The notes under the pieces were generated by a model. That model was not told the DNA's origin. It did not search any database and worked only from the letters and a program-made list of their open reading frames with translations. DNA of 49,429 bases from positions 1-49,429 of the forward strand of contig JAKARI010000019.1 in the NCBI GenBank assembly GCA_021819245.1. Reading direction: 5' to 3'. A program made the translations under genes and the position numbers. Shown here piece after piece: positions 1 through 8,136 of this stretch. Source of the stretch: Pseudomonadota bacterium. Lineage in GTDB: Bacteria > Pseudomonadota > Gammaproteobacteria > Acidiferrobacterales > Acidiferrobacteraceae. Position 1 is the stretch's first letter; each line of letters starts with the position of its first letter.

Positions 1-114
1 GAAATCGGTCAGCGACTTGTGAGCGACCTCGGCGGCGCGACGCAGGACGGTTTCCTGCTCGGGGGTCGCGCGCAGTCCGAGGCGGGCCGAACGAGCAGTC
101 GTGGTGGCGGTCAT
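1..114 (-). CDS. DUF1778 (TacA-type) antitoxin, N-terminal part, cut by window edge
   Basis: Reading the minus strand from an ATG at 114 gives 38 residues beginning MTATTTARSARLGLRATPEQ and continuing through a VLRRAAEVAHKSLTDF stretch, after which the window ends. This is the N-terminal DNA-binding (ribbon-helix-helix) segment of DUF1778 antitoxins, which usually neutralise a GNAT acetyltransferase toxin encoded just downstream. The toxin would lie outside the window to the left. The start has a purine-rich AAGGAA ribosome site about 6 bases upstream. Known for the family: the antitoxin also represses its own operon. The residue pattern is clear, but the partner cannot be seen. Confidence 0.8.
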   Translation of the reverse strand, partial: MTATTTARSARLGLRATPEQETVLRRAAEVAHKSLTDF

Positions 115-524
115 GACGAGTTTCCTTCGTACTCCTGTTCAGATGACGGGCGCGGGTTCGGTTCCGTGTTTCACCCCCATATGCGCAGGGCTCGGGAATT
201 CTCCGGGTCCTTTTTTCTTGCCCGGAATCCCCGCGCCACGCGGGGCTCCAGCCGCCTGCACTGCAGCGAGCTGCCAGCCGAGACGCCCTGAATCGCCGTG
301 CCGCTCATTTAATTGGACCCAGATGGGCTCAATGAACCGGACCCGGTGAGCACGCAGGGCGCTGCGCCGATTAGCATCGTCATTTCGGCTACCGCTGGAT
401 AACAGACCTGGCGCGCAATGGCGGAATCAACACGTTACAAACGACCGTTCTTCGTAAGCCTTGAACGCCGCGAATCAGGTATAGGGCGCTACCCAGATAA
501 TGGCGCTTGGTTGCATCTTGCTGT
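115..524. other. Intergenic region between two toxin-antitoxin loci
   Basis: These 410 bases lie between the divergent DUF1778 and Doc-module antitoxin genes and should contain both promoters. I see no convincing ORF. A GATAAT hexamer at 496-501 is a possible -10 for the rightward module, without a good -35. Around 310-350 there are repeated TGGACCC/CGGACCC-like words that might be a trace of an insertion-sequence end, but not enough to call one. Confidence 0.4.
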
Positions 525-552
525 ATCATGAAACATCATGATGCTTCATGAT
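525..552. promoter_or_regulatory. 28-bp near-perfect palindrome, likely autoregulatory operator
   Basis: The left arm ATCATGAAACATCA and the right arm TGATGCTTCATGAT are reverse complements except for one symmetric mismatch. The palindrome ends 10 bases before the preferred antitoxin start at 563 and covers two alternative ATGs (548 and 551). Ribbon-helix-helix antitoxins typically bind such symmetric sites to repress their own operon, so it is the expected operator of the following antitoxin-Doc pair. The symmetry is seen in the sequence; the repression role is inferred. Confidence 0.65.
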
Positions 553-562
553 GGTGAGGGTT

Positions 563-793
563 ATGACGATTTCTATCCGCGAAAAGTTTTCCTCCCAAGC
601 CGCACCGGATGTGCTGGCTGCGCTGCGTCAAATCGCAGAAAGCCAGGGGCGCCAGTTCCAGGCGGTGCTCGACGAGGCCCTGCGAGACTACATCGACCGG
701 CAGCAAAAGGAACGCCCTCGCCGCCATGTGATGGCGGCGTTCGCGGCGAGCCTGGATGAGTTCGACAGCCTCTACCGGGAACTCGCGAAGTAA
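563..793 (+). CDS. Ribbon-helix-helix-type antitoxin of the Doc module
   Basis: A 76-residue protein beginning MTISIREKFSSQAAP. Residues 10-48 resemble a CopG/ribbon-helix-helix fold (a short beta segment, then helices around LAALRQIAESQGRQ and LDEALRDYIDR). The remaining tail (to ELAK) is charged and probably wraps the toxin. It lies 3 bases upstream of the Doc gene, the usual antitoxin-first order. The start at 563 is preferred because family-like sequence begins there and a GAG lies 4 bases upstream; in-frame ATGs at 548 and 551 sit inside the palindrome. Canonical Doc partners are Phd/YefM proteins, which this does not resemble. The function is inferred from fold and position. Confidence 0.72.
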   Translation: MTISIREKFSSQAAPDVLAALRQIAESQGRQFQAVLDEALRDYIDRQQKERPRRHVMAAFAASLDEFDSLYRELAK

Positions 794-796
794 GAT

Positions 797-1180
797 GTGG
801 CACACGATTACCTGACCGTAGCCGATGTGCTCGGCCTGCACGCCGTGCTGATGCAACGCTACGGCGGGGCGCCGGGCGTGCGCGACCCGGGGGCGCTGGA
901 GGCGGCCCTGTTCCGTCCGCAGACAGGCTATTACGAAGACATCGTAGCCGAAGCGGCGGCGTTGCTGGAGAGTCTGGCCATCAACCACCCGTTTCTTGAC
1001 GGCAACAAGAGGATCGCCTTTGCCGCCGCCGACGTGTTTTTGCGTATCAATGGCTGGCACCTGCAGCGCGCGCCAAGGCACATTCACGCGGAGATGATCC
1101 AGATGTTCGGGTCGGGGACATTGGACATCGCCCACCTCGAACCGTGGCTACGCAGGTTTGCGAGCGAAGATGGGGCGTGA
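797..1180 (+). CDS. doc: Doc-family (death-on-curing) toxin, Fic fold
   Basis: A 127-residue protein with a GTG start. The hallmark Doc/Fic motif HPFLDGNKR is at residues 64-72, with the catalytic-type His64 and the phosphate-binding GNKR loop. The N-terminal RYGGAPGVRDPG segment is also typical of Doc. Phage P1 Doc phosphorylates elongation factor EF-Tu and stops translation; the intact motif suggests a functional kinase-like toxin. It is translated together with the upstream antitoxin (3-base gap). The next reading frame begins 1 base after its stop. The length matches the family (about 126 residues). Confidence 0.9.
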   Translation: MAHDYLTVADVLGLHAVLMQRYGGAPGVRDPGALEAALFRPQTGYYEDIVAEAAALLESLAINHPFLDGNKRIAFAAADVFLRINGWHLQRAPRHIHAEMIQMFGSGTLDIAHLEPWLRRFASEDGA

Positions 1181-1181
1181 G

Positions 1182-1292
1182 ATGGCGAAGCCCAAAGGCG
1201 TGCAGTCCAGACAAGACGCGCACAAAATCCCCAACGACCAAACCCGTACTGCGATGGCGGAAGCGAGATCGCTGTTCGCACGCCGCGCAGGC
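1182..1292 (+). pseudogene. RelB/DinJ-like antitoxin C-terminal remnant
   Basis: Directly after the Doc stop, an open frame from ATG 1182 encodes about 37 residues, including the segment DAHKIPNDQTRTAMAEARSL. This resembles the C-terminal end of RelB/DinJ-family antitoxins (a 'P-N-x-x-T-R-x-A-M-x-E-A' signature). The N-terminal DNA-binding half is missing and no toxin follows. The frame runs without a stop into the downstream zinc-ribbon gene, so an ORF caller would join them. I read it as a decayed antitoxin left by loss or recombination. An alternative is an unrelated N-terminal extension of the next gene. Confidence 0.4.
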
Positions 1293-1322
1293 CATATGAC
1301 AGCAGCCCCCAAGGAATCCAGA

Positions 1323-1550
1323 ATGGCCATAGAATCACTGCCCGCCTTCACCAAACCGGCCCGCCAACGCTGGGAATCCATCCCTGCCGCCGTCCGCCAG
1401 CGGCTGCTGTCCAACGTCTGGTGCGCACATTGCCGTCACGAAACAACAATCACCAATTTCAGCGGCACCATCAAGCAGGACGACTTGCTGCTGGTTGGCA
1501 AGTGCGCCGAATGCCATGGCGACGTGGCGCGGGTGATCGAGGGCGCATAG
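1323..1550 (+). CDS. Small zinc-ribbon protein of unknown function
   Basis: A 75-residue protein. Cys34 and Cys37 (WCAHC) and Cys61 and Cys64 (CAEC) form a classic four-cysteine zinc ribbon in the C-terminal half, after a Pro/Arg-rich helical start. The ATG at 1323 is chosen because an AAGGAA ribosome site lies 6 bases upstream; the longer in-frame ORF back to 1158 overlaps the Doc gene and contains the antitoxin remnant. Similar small ribbons occur beside mobile and defence genes, but I cannot assign a role. Confidence 0.65.
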   Translation: MAIESLPAFTKPARQRWESIPAAVRQRLLSNVWCAHCRHETTITNFSGTIKQDDLLLVGKCAECHGDVARVIEGA

Positions 1551-1981
1551 CCCGATCACATATCAAACGCTGTCACCACCTCACAGATCGCCGCCCATTT
1601 CGGCCGGCAACGAAGGCCTGTCGCGGCGCGACCTTGGCACCGGCGGGGACAACCACAAACAATGTCACCGATTTCGCCGGGTATCCCGCACTGCGTTTAG
1701 ACAACTGGGCGGCCCCTCATCGGGTATGACAGGGCCCATCGTCCCGCAGCCTCGAACACTCCGGGGCACGGCACGAGATTGGGCCAAAACACGATCCCGG
1801 GGCTCGCGCCCCTCCTTGCGGCATTGGCACCCACGCGCGGCGGAGTGGGCCTTCCTGCACGCCACCACGAGGTCCCTTTTCATGGTGCGTCTGGCGGGCC
1901 CAGTTCGGGACTTCCAGATAAACTTTTTATTCTATCGATCTTTCTACCTTGCCCGCACGCTGGGGGGCCCTTGCTGGCCGG
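1551..1981. other. Non-coding stretch with no recognisable feature
   Basis: About 430 bases between the zinc-ribbon gene and the 3' end of ppa. Short ORFs exist on both strands but none resembles a known protein. A GGGGC-TCGC-GCCCC hairpin lies at 1799-1812, without a T-run. An AT-rich patch at 1918-1945 stands out from the surrounding GC. It could be decayed accessory DNA. Confidence 0.4.
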
Positions 1982-2530
1982 CTAGAAATGCGGCTTGTGG
2001 CGCAAGGCCTGATAGCGTGCGATACCGCCTGTGATCTCCGCCGGCACGGCATCGCCATCGACCCAGCCATCGATCTTCACCCACTTGCCGGACTCGAGAT
2101 CCTTGTAATGGGCAAAGAAATGGCTGATCTGGTCCAGCAAGGGGGCCGGGATGTCGGCAAGGGATTGATAATGACGATAGGCCACGCACAGCCTGTCGTC
2201 CGGGACGGCGAGGATCTTCATATCGACGCCCTTCTCGTCGGTCATCTTCAGCATCGCCAACGGCCGGCAGCTGATCACCGAACCGCTTATAAGCGGCGCG
2301 GGGGTGAGCACCAGGACGTCCACCGGATCGCCATCGTCCGACAGGGTGTGGGGGACATAACCATAGTTGCACGGGTAATACATGGCCGTGTTCATGAATC
2401 GGTCTACGAACATCGCCCCGGTTTCCTTATCCATCTCATACTTGACGGGCGGTCCATGGGCCGGGATCTCGATGATGGTGTTTACGATCGCCGGGGCCTT
2501 GTCGCCCGGACCCACTCGGTCCAGATTCAT
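1982..2530 (-). CDS. ppa: Inorganic pyrophosphatase, family I
   Basis: This 182-residue soluble cytosolic enzyme hydrolyses pyrophosphate to phosphate and pulls biosynthetic reactions forward. Active-site residues align one position after the E. coli enzyme: Glu21, Lys30, Glu32, Arg44, Tyr56 and the metal-binding Asp66/Asp68/Asp71 in the DDGDPVD signature (residues 65-71), then Asp98, Asp103 and Lys105. Length and motifs are those of bacterial hexameric family I enzymes. It is transcribed alone, with the 3' end facing the toxin-antitoxin patch. Confidence 0.97.
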   Translation of the reverse strand: MNLDRVGPGDKAPAIVNTIIEIPAHGPPVKYEMDKETGAMFVDRFMNTAMYYPCNYGYVPHTLSDDGDPVDVLVLTPAPLISGSVISCRPLAMLKMTDEKGVDMKILAVPDDRLCVAYRHYQSLADIPAPLLDQISHFFAHYKDLESGKWVKIDGWVDGDAVPAEITGGIARYQALRHKPHF

Positions 2531-2602
2531 GCTATGACGCTCCTTGAAGGTGGCGGGTTATTTAGGGTGACGCCTATACGACCCTTGCCTGCCGCGTAGG
2601 CG

Positions 2603-3628
2603 TCAGGCGGACTTGGCGGCATACACAAACGGCAGGATGTCGGTGAAAAATTCCCCCTTGGCCCGATCGCGGAGGTGCTGCGGGACCGAGGCGCGCACCT
2701 CGAAACTCACCGCCGTAAGCGATATGTCGGCGATCAAGACCACCGGCGGATCCCAGCCCAACGGGGGCGCGGCACCGCGCTTCCCGTCAGGCTCCGGGGA
2801 GTCGGCCGACGGCACAGGCTCCTCCGGGCGCGGCCGGAAATGGCGTCGCGCCACATCCTCGATCCGGCGTCTTGTATCGCAGGCATCGGCCGGGACCGCA
2901 ACGTCGAAACGAAAGGTGATGCGCGCCCAATCGTTTGGGAGCGAGCGTATCACACCGCCTGTGATGACGACGCCATTGGGCACACGAAAGAGCTGCCCGT
3001 CGTCTAGCCGCAGCTCGGAATAGAAGAGATTGATGTCGCGCACCACGCCCCGGTACCCTTGAGCCCGCAGCTTGTGCGGATAGGTCTCGGGCATCATCGG
3101 AAATTGCCAGGCGATGATCTGCACATGGTCACCGACATCGAACGGCTTAAATAGCGCCACCGCGAGGCCGCCGAAGAAGTTGCCGAAAAACGACTGGCCG
3201 GCCACGCCGAGCGCGACCGATACCATGGTACCCCCCACCAGGACCCCGCTTAGCGTACCGCCGGCGACAAAGACGACAATCAGCACGAGCCCGACATAGA
3301 GCAGCAGGCGGATGAGGTAGCTGCCGGTGACGGAATCCTGCCAGGCCAGCCGGTCGGGCTGCCCGGTGCGCGCCACCTGCTCGAGATATTGCGCCCGATG
3401 CCGGGCGAGTGCCGCGTCAATGCCGCGAATGACGCGCAGCCCCACAAACACGACGACCAGGACGCGCAGGATACTGACGTCCTTGGGCAGCCACTTATAA
3501 TAATGGGCGGCGTAGTCGATACCGAAAAGAAGCCCCACGGCCAGGGCCGCCCACACGGCGGCAGTCCACGGGAACGCGCGCAAAACGCGCCGCACGTGCC
3601 GCTTGTCGGGGATGTGTTCGTTCGCCAT
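2603..3628 (-). CDS. Small-conductance mechanosensitive channel, MscS family
   Basis: A 341-residue inner-membrane protein. Hydrophobic segments lie near residues 21-41, 52-70, 105-125 and 128-150. The last runs into the MscS pore signature GVAGQSFFGNFFGG, then KPFDVGD at the start of the beta domain. The C-terminal cytosolic vestibule (to residue 341) contains a proline- and charge-rich linker near residues 270-290. MscS channels release solutes on osmotic downshift. ATG 3628 is chosen because upstream in-frame residues are antisense to xseB and because a TATAAT box places the transcript start at or next to this ATG, implying a leaderless mRNA. Confidence 0.9.
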   Translation of the reverse strand: MANEHIPDKRHVRRVLRAFPWTAAVWAALAVGLLFGIDYAAHYYKWLPKDVSILRVLVVVFVGLRVIRGIDAALARHRAQYLEQVARTGQPDRLAWQDSVTGSYLIRLLLYVGLVLIVVFVAGGTLSGVLVGGTMVSVALGVAGQSFFGNFFGGLAVALFKPFDVGDHVQIIAWQFPMMPETYPHKLRAQGYRGVVRDINLFYSELRLDDGQLFRVPNGVVITGGVIRSLPNDWARITFRFDVAVPADACDTRRRIEDVARRHFRPRPEEPVPSADSPEPDGKRGAAPPLGWDPPVVLIADISLTAVSFEVRASVPQHLRDRAKGEFFTDILPFVYAAKSA

Positions 3629-3634
3629 GGGGGC

Positions 3635-3662
3635 ATTATAACGCACCGGGGAGTCGGGTCGA
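3635..3662 (-). promoter_or_regulatory. Sigma70-type promoter for the MscS gene, probably leaderless
   Basis: On the minus strand a perfect TATAAT lies at 3640-3635. A TCGACC (4/6 to TTGACA) lies 16 bases upstream, at 3662-3657. The expected start point, 7 bases after the -10 box, coincides with the A of the ATG at 3628, and no Shine-Dalgarno sequence precedes it. The wider sequence GGTTCGACCC-N16-TTATAAT closely resembles the promoter in front of aspA at 26562. Confidence 0.55.
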
Positions 3663-3683
3663 ACCGCCCCCCGCGACGTGCAA

Positions 3684-3712
3684 TTGACGGTTTTACACCG
3701 TTGCAGTAGGGT
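3684..3712 (+). promoter_or_regulatory. Promoter of the xseB-ispA-dxs operon
   Basis: TTGACG (5/6) at 3684-3689 and TAGGGT (weak -10) at 3707-3712 have a 17-base spacer. The spacer contains an inverted repeat, ACGGT-TTTAC-ACCGT (3687-3701), which could be an operator. The gene start follows at 3738. Promoter assignment is from sequence alone. Confidence 0.45.
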
Positions 3713-3737
3713 GACAGGCCGCAGATGAGGATGACTT

Positions 3738-3983
3738 GTGAAGGAAAACACGCCGCTCCCCAACTTCGAGGCCGCATTGGCCGAGCTCGAGACCATCGTG
3801 CAGCACATGGAAAACGGCCAGCAGTCCCTTGAGGAGGCCCTATCGACCTTCCAGCGGGGCATGGAGCTGTCGCGCTTATGTGAGGCCGGCCTGAAAAACG
3901 CCGAGCAGCGTGTGGAGCGCCTCGTGGCGGAAAACGGAAACTATCGCGTGGAGCCCCTAAAAGGGGGCGACCAGGGCGACTGA
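3738..3983 (+). CDS. xseB: Exodeoxyribonuclease VII small subunit
   Basis: An 81-residue helical protein with a GTG start. The core is NFEAALAELETIVQHMENG followed by LEEALSTFQRGMEL, the XseB signature of a two-helix coiled hairpin. Several copies bind the large subunit XseA to form exonuclease VII, which degrades single-stranded DNA in both directions during mismatch repair. It begins the conserved operon xseB-ispA-dxs, with 2 bases to the next start. Confidence 0.95.
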   Translation: MKENTPLPNFEAALAELETIVQHMENGQQSLEEALSTFQRGMELSRLCEAGLKNAEQRVERLVAENGNYRVEPLKGGDQGD

Positions 3984-3985
3984 GC

Positions 3986-4858
3986 GTGGTGGCCAAAGAT
4001 CACCTGAAGGGCTATCGCGCCCGCGTCGAAGAGGTGTTGGCGCGCGTCCTGCCCTCCCCGGAAACAGTCCCGGCAGACCTCCATGAGGCCATGCGTTATG
4101 CCACGCTCGGCGGCGGCAAGAGGTTGCGGGCCTGTCTCGTATACGCGACGGGCACGGCGCTCGGGGCGACGCCCGAGGCGCTCGATCCGGCGGCGGCCGC
4201 CGTCGAACTGATCCATGCCTACTCCCTTGTCCATGACGACCTTCCGTGCATGGATGACGATGACATGCGCCGCGGGCGGCCCAGCTGCCACAAGGCCTTC
4301 GGTGAGGCCACCGCCCTGCTCGCAGGCGATGCCCTGCAGACCCAGGCCTTCGCGGTATTGGCCCTGTCCGAGGCCTTGACGCCTCTGGCGCGTGTGCGCA
4401 TGGTCGCAGACCTCGCGCACGCCTCCGGATCCCTGGGCATGGCCGGCGGACAGGCCCTCGACCTCAAGGCCGGACCGACCGCCACCATCGAGGTCCTTGA
4501 GGAGCGGCACGGGCGCAAGACCGGTGCCTTGATGCATGCCGCCGTACGGCTCGGGGCCCTGGCGGCGGTCCCTGAAGTCCCGCCGGCCCTGGATGACTAC
4601 GGCCGGACCCTGGGGCTTGCGTTTCAGATCGCAGACGACCTGCTCGACGTCGAGGGCGTGGCGCTCGTGGTCGGCAAGACCGTAGGCGCCGATGCCGCCG
4701 CCGGCAAGGCGACCTTTGCATCGGTGCTGGGCATAAGCGAGGCGCGCCGGCGCGCGCGCGGCCTCTATGAAGAGGCGCTCGCCAGTCTCAAGTTTTTGGG
4801 CGATAATGGCGGGCTTCTTGCGAGCATTGCCCATTATGCCGTCGAGCGGGATCACTAG
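3986..4858 (+). CDS. ispA: Farnesyl diphosphate synthase (short-chain polyprenyl synthase)
   Basis: A 290-residue all-helical enzyme that adds isopentenyl diphosphate to dimethylallyl and geranyl diphosphate. Seen: GGGKRLR at 42-48, the first aspartate-rich motif [17 protein letters not shown] from residue 84 (Asp84, Asp85, Asp90), and the second aspartate motif in [12 protein letters not shown]. Bacterial IspA enzymes have the same two-residue insertion (DDxxxxD) in the first motif. The GTG start at 3986 is 2 bases after the xseB stop. It supplies the precursor for quinones and undecaprenyl phosphate. Confidence 0.95.
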   Translation: MVAKDHLKGYRARVEEVLARVLPSPETVPADLHEAMRYATLGGGKRLRACLVYATGTALGATPEALDPAAAAVELIHAYSLVHDDLPCMDDDDMRRGRPSCHKAFGEATALLAGDALQTQAFAVLALSEALTPLARVRMVADLAHASGSLGMAGGQALDLKAGPTATIEVLEERHGRKTGALMHAAVRLGALAAVPEVPPALDDYGRTLGLAFQIADDLLDVEGVALVVGKTVGADAAAGKATFASVLGISEARRRARGLYEEALASLKFLGDNGGLLASIAHYAVERDH

Positions 4859-4859
4859 A

Positions 4860-6746
4860 ATGACGAAGACCGGGACCGGGCACGCGCTTTTGCGCTCCAT
4901 CGATTCCCCCGCCGACCTTCGGCGGCTGCCTGAGGGGGCATTGCCCCAGCTCGCCGCGGAGTTGCGCGAATATCTCATCATGAGCGTAAGCCGCACGGGT
5001 GGCCATCTCGCCGCCGGGCTTGGCACGGTCGAGCTCACCATCGCCTTGCATTACGTGTTCGACACGCCCGAGGATCGCCTCGTCTGGGATGTCGGCCATC
5101 AGACCTACCCCCACAAGATCCTGACGGGACGGCGCGACCGCATGGCGACGCTGCGCAAGGCCGACGGCCTGTCGGGTTTTCCGAAGCGCTCGGAGAGCCC
5201 CTACGACACCTTTGGCGTCGGCCACTCCAGCACCTCGATCAGCGCCGCCCTGGGCATGGCGGTAGCCGCCAAGCAATCAGGCGAGACGCGCCAGGTGGTG
5301 GCGGTCATCGGCGATGGCGCACTCACCGCCGGCATGGCCTTCGAGGCCTTGAACAATGCCGGCAGCATGGACGCCGACCTGCTTGTCGTCTTGAACGACA
5401 ACGACATGTCGATCTCGCCCAATGTCGGGGCGCTGTCCAATTATCTCGCGCGCATCCTGTCGGGGCGCGCCTATACGAGCGTGCGCAGCGGCAGCAAGAC
5501 CGTGCTGAGCACGGTGCGCCCGGTGCTGCAGTTTGCCAAGCGCATCGAGGAACACATGAAGGGCATCATCATGCCCGGCACGCTGTTCGAGGAGCTCGGC
5601 TTTAATTACATCGGCCCGATCGATGGGCACGACCTCTCAAGCCTGATCCCGACCTTAAGAAACATGCGCGACCTCAAGGGCCCGCGCTTCCTTCATGTCG
5701 TGACCCGCAAGGGCAAGGGCTACACGCCGGCCGAGGGCGACCCCTGCGTCTACCATGGGGTGACGCCCTTCGATCCCCTCACCGGCAAGATGGAGGTCAA
5801 GGCCTCCGGCAAGACCTATACCCAGATCTTCGGCGAGTGGCTGTGCGACATGGCCGCAAACGACCCAAAGCTCGTCGGCATCACACCGGCCATGCGTGAG
5901 GGGTCGGGGCTTGTGGAGTTCTCGCAGCGCTTCCCGGACCGGTACTTCGATGTCGGCATAGCCGAACAGCATGCCCTGACCTTCGCGGCGGGTCTGGCCT
6001 GCGAGGGCCTAAAGCCCGTGGTCGCCATCTATTCGACCTTTCTGCAGCGCGGCTACGATCAGGTCATTCACGATATCAGCCTGCAAGACCTGCCGGTCAT
6101 GCTCGCCATAGACCGGGGCGGTCTCGTGGGGGCCGACGGGCCCACCCATGCCGGAAGCTTCGATCTCACCTTCATGCGCTGCCTGCCGCACTTTGTCATC
6201 ATGGCGCCAAGCGACGAAAACGAGTGCCGGCAAATGCTCTACACCGCCTATCAGCACAAGGGACCGACCGCGGTGCGCTATCCGCGCGGCAGCGGACCGG
6301 GCGTGGCGGTCGAACACGCCATGACGGCATTGCCCATCGGCAAGGCGGAGATGCGCCGGCAGGGATTGCGCGTGGCGCTGCTTGCCTTCGGCTCGCTCCT
6401 GAGCGCGGCCCTTGGAGCCGGCGAGACCCTCAATGCCACGGTCGTCAACATGCGTTTCGTAAAGCCTCTGGATGAGGCGCTCCTCATCCGTCTGGCACGC
6501 GCCCACGAATTGTTCGTCACGATCGAGGAGAATGCCGTGGCCGGGGGGGCGGGCAGCGGGGTAGGCGAGCTCGTCTCGCGGCTGCAGCTACCGGTGCGGG
6601 TCCTGAATCTGGGCCTGCCCGACAGCTATATCGAACACGGATCTCCGGCCCAGATGCTCGCCGATTGCGGGCTCGATGTGTCGGGGATCGTCCGTCAGGT
6701 CCAGGCCGTCATGCCCAAGCTTGCCCGGGCCTCGGAATCCGCCTAG
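4860..6746 (+). CDS. dxs: 1-Deoxy-D-xylulose-5-phosphate synthase
   Basis: A 628-residue thiamine-diphosphate enzyme that condenses pyruvate and glyceraldehyde-3-phosphate, the first step of the MEP isoprenoid pathway. Seen: [16 protein letters not shown] near the N-terminus, [12 protein letters not shown], the ThDP-binding [27 protein letters not shown], and the transketolase-type pyrimidine domain with [13 protein letters not shown] 4860 sits 1 base after the ispA stop; the in-frame extension back to 4767 lies inside ispA and is dismissed. The third gene of the operon feeds substrate to ispA. Confidence 0.96.
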   Translation: MTKTGTGHALLRSIDSPADLRRLPEGALPQLAAELREYLIMSVSRTGGHLAAGLGTVELTIALHYVFDTPEDRLVWDVGHQTYPHKILTGRRDRMATLRKADGLSGFPKRSESPYDTFGVGHSSTSISAALGMAVAAKQSGETRQVVAVIGDGALTAGMAFEALNNAGSMDADLLVVLNDNDMSISPNVGALSNYLARILSGRAYTSVRSGSKTVLSTVRPVLQFAKRIEEHMKGIIMPGTLFEELGFNYIGPIDGHDLSSLIPTLRNMRDLKGPRFLHVVTRKGKGYTPAEGDPCVYHGVTPFDPLTGKMEVKASGKTYTQIFGEWLCDMAANDPKLVGITPAMREGSGLVEFSQRFPDRYFDVGIAEQHALTFAAGLACEGLKPVVAIYSTFLQRGYDQVIHDISLQDLPVMLAIDRGGLVGADGPTHAGSFDLTFMRCLPHFVIMAPSDENECRQMLYTAYQHKGPTAVRYPRGSGPGVAVEHAMTALPIGKAEMRRQGLRVALLAFGSLLSAALGAGETLNATVVNMRFVKPLDEALLIRLARAHELFVTIEENAVAGGAGSGVGELVSRLQLPVRVLNLGLPDSYIEHGSPAQMLADCGLDVSGIVRQVQAVMPKLARASESA

Positions 6747-6754
6747 AATGGCGA

Positions 6755-6779
6755 ATCGTTGACTAGATTACTCAGGATT
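6755..6779. promoter_or_regulatory. IscR type-1-like binding site upstream of folE2
   Basis: The left half ATCGTTGACTA (6755-6765), a GAT spacer and the right half TACTCAGGATT (6769-6779) have the 25-base length and most conserved positions of the E. coli IscR type-1 consensus (ATASYYGACTR-www-YAGTCRRSTAT): 10 of 11 on the left and 8 of 11 on the right. The TACTC-GG form of the right half is, from memory, also present at the E. coli iscR promoter. It ends 11 bases before the folE2 ATG. Binding is inferred. Confidence 0.45.
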
Positions 6780-6790
6780 AAGGTCCCGTT

Positions 6791-7606
6791 ATGATCGCTG
6801 CACCGCCCGGTGCGCGAGGCGACTGCATCGCTGATGTGCAAAGCAGTGTCGACTCGCGTCAGATCGCTATCGATAAAGTTGGCATCAAGGACATCCGCCA
6901 CCCGGTACGGGTCAAGGATCGCAGTCAGGGCGAGCAACATACGATCGCCCTCTTCAACATGTATGTGGAATTGCCCCATAACTTCAAGGGCACGCACATG
7001 TCGCGCTTCGTCGAGATCCTCAATCGCTACGAGACCGAGATATCGGTCGAGTCCTTTCAGGACATGCTCGTGGAGATGGCGCAACGCCTGGAGGCCGATG
7101 CCGGCCACATCGAGATGACCTTCCCGTACTTCGTGACCAAGGCGGCCCCGGTCACGGGCGTGCGCAGCCTCATGGATTACGAGGTGAGCTTTCGCGGCGA
7201 GATTCGTAATGGCCATAGCATCACCACGATCAAGGTGGTGGTGCCGGTCACGAGCCTGTGCCCGTGCTCCAAGGAGATCTCCGAGCGCGGGGCGCACAAT
7301 CAGCGGTCGCATGTGACCTTGGCGGTGCGAACCAATCAATTCGTCTGGGTCGAGGACCTGATAGACCTCGTGGAGAAGAAGGCGAGTTGCGAGCTCTACG
7401 GGCTCCTCAAGCGCCCGGATGAGAAATTCGTGACCGAGCGCGCCTACGACAACCCGCGGTTCGTGGAAGACATGGTCCGCGAGGTCGCGAGCGCCCTGAA
7501 CGCCGACCCGCGCGTCGACGCCTACACCGTGGAGTCCGAAAATTTCGAATCGATTCACAACCACTCGGCCTACGCCCTCATCAAGAAGGACAAGACCACC
7601 CCTTAA
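6791..7606 (+). CDS. folE2: GTP cyclohydrolase FolE2 (type IB)
   Basis: A 271-residue enzyme that converts GTP to dihydroneopterin triphosphate for folate synthesis. Seen: the [10 protein letters not shown] motif with the metal-ligand cysteine, followed by [23 protein letters not shown]; and the C-terminal [13 protein letters not shown]-type segment ([14 protein letters not shown]). Type IB enzymes use metals other than zinc and in many bacteria back up or replace FolE under zinc shortage. The gene stands alone behind dxs, with an IscR-like site just upstream. The start is supported by length and family N-terminus; the ribosome site is weak. Confidence 0.95.
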   Translation: MIAAPPGARGDCIADVQSSVDSRQIAIDKVGIKDIRHPVRVKDRSQGEQHTIALFNMYVELPHNFKGTHMSRFVEILNRYETEISVESFQDMLVEMAQRLEADAGHIEMTFPYFVTKAAPVTGVRSLMDYEVSFRGEIRNGHSITTIKVVVPVTSLCPCSKEISERGAHNQRSHVTLAVRTNQFVWVEDLIDLVEKKASCELYGLLKRPDEKFVTERAYDNPRFVEDMVREVASALNADPRVDAYTVESENFESIHNHSAYALIKKDKTTP

Positions 7607-7650
7607 AAACCCGCGACCCCTTGCGCAACCGGCGCCGCTTCTGTTAGCCT

Positions 7651-7663
7651 CCTAATAGTTAGG
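7651..7663. promoter_or_regulatory. Inverted repeat upstream of the MarR gene
   Basis: CCTAA-TAG-TTAGG is a perfect 5-bp inverted repeat with a 3-base centre, 17 bases before the MarR start and immediately before its GAGAAGGAG ribosome site. MarR proteins commonly repress their own operon from such AT-centred sites. The symmetry is seen; its role is inferred. Confidence 0.5.
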
Positions 7664-7680
7664 TTGAGAAGGAGCGGGCC

Positions 7681-8109
7681 ATGGGGCTCCCTCAGGATTC
7701 GTTTTCGGGGATACTCCACGAGACGGCGCGCCTGTGGCGCACTGAGCTCGACCGCCGGTTGCGCCCGCTTGGTTTAAGTCAGGCCAAATGGCGCATGCTG
7801 GTGCACATCGCCTGTAGCGATAACTGCACGCAGGCGGAGCTCGCAGCACGTCTCGGGGTCGAGGCGCCGACGGTGGTCGGCCTGCTCGACCGCCTGACCG
7901 CCGATGGCCTCGTCGAACGCCGGGAATCGCCCCATGATCGCCGCAGCAAGACCGTCCACCTCTGCGAGGGGGGACGGGCGCTGATGCGGCCCATAACCGA
8001 GATCGCCGAGAACCTAAGCCGCGAACTCCTCGCCAACCTGAGCACGGACGAGGTGGCCATAAGCACCGCCACCCTGACAAAAATCCGTGACCGACTCTCA
8101 TCTCTCTAA
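7681..8109 (+). CDS. MarR/SlyA-family transcriptional regulator
   Basis: A 142-residue winged-helix regulator. The recognition region reads TQAELAARLGVEAPTVVGLLDRL, and the wing carries the family signature RRESPHDRRSKTVHL. It heads a gene set encoding an EmrA-like adaptor, a Usp protein and an EmrB-like pump, the arrangement of E. coli emrRAB and many drug- or phenolic-responsive efflux loci. A strong ribosome site (AAGGAG) precedes ATG 7681, and an inverted repeat lies just upstream. The likely role is ligand-relieved repression of the efflux operon; the ligand is unknown. Confidence 0.9.
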   Translation: MGLPQDSFSGILHETARLWRTELDRRLRPLGLSQAKWRMLVHIACSDNCTQAELAARLGVEAPTVVGLLDRLTADGLVERRESPHDRRSKTVHLCEGGRALMRPITEIAENLSRELLANLSTDEVAISTATLTKIRDRLSSL

Positions 8110-8136
8110 GACTTAAAACAACAGGCCCATCCCATC

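Noticed and set aside
300-350. Possible IS21-like terminal repeat words (TGGACCC, CGGACCC)
   Set aside because: Only two short imperfect copies, no transposase ORF, no target duplication found.
6743-7564. Minus-strand ORF opposite folE2
   Set aside because: Antisense to a well-supported enzyme; no recognisable domain.
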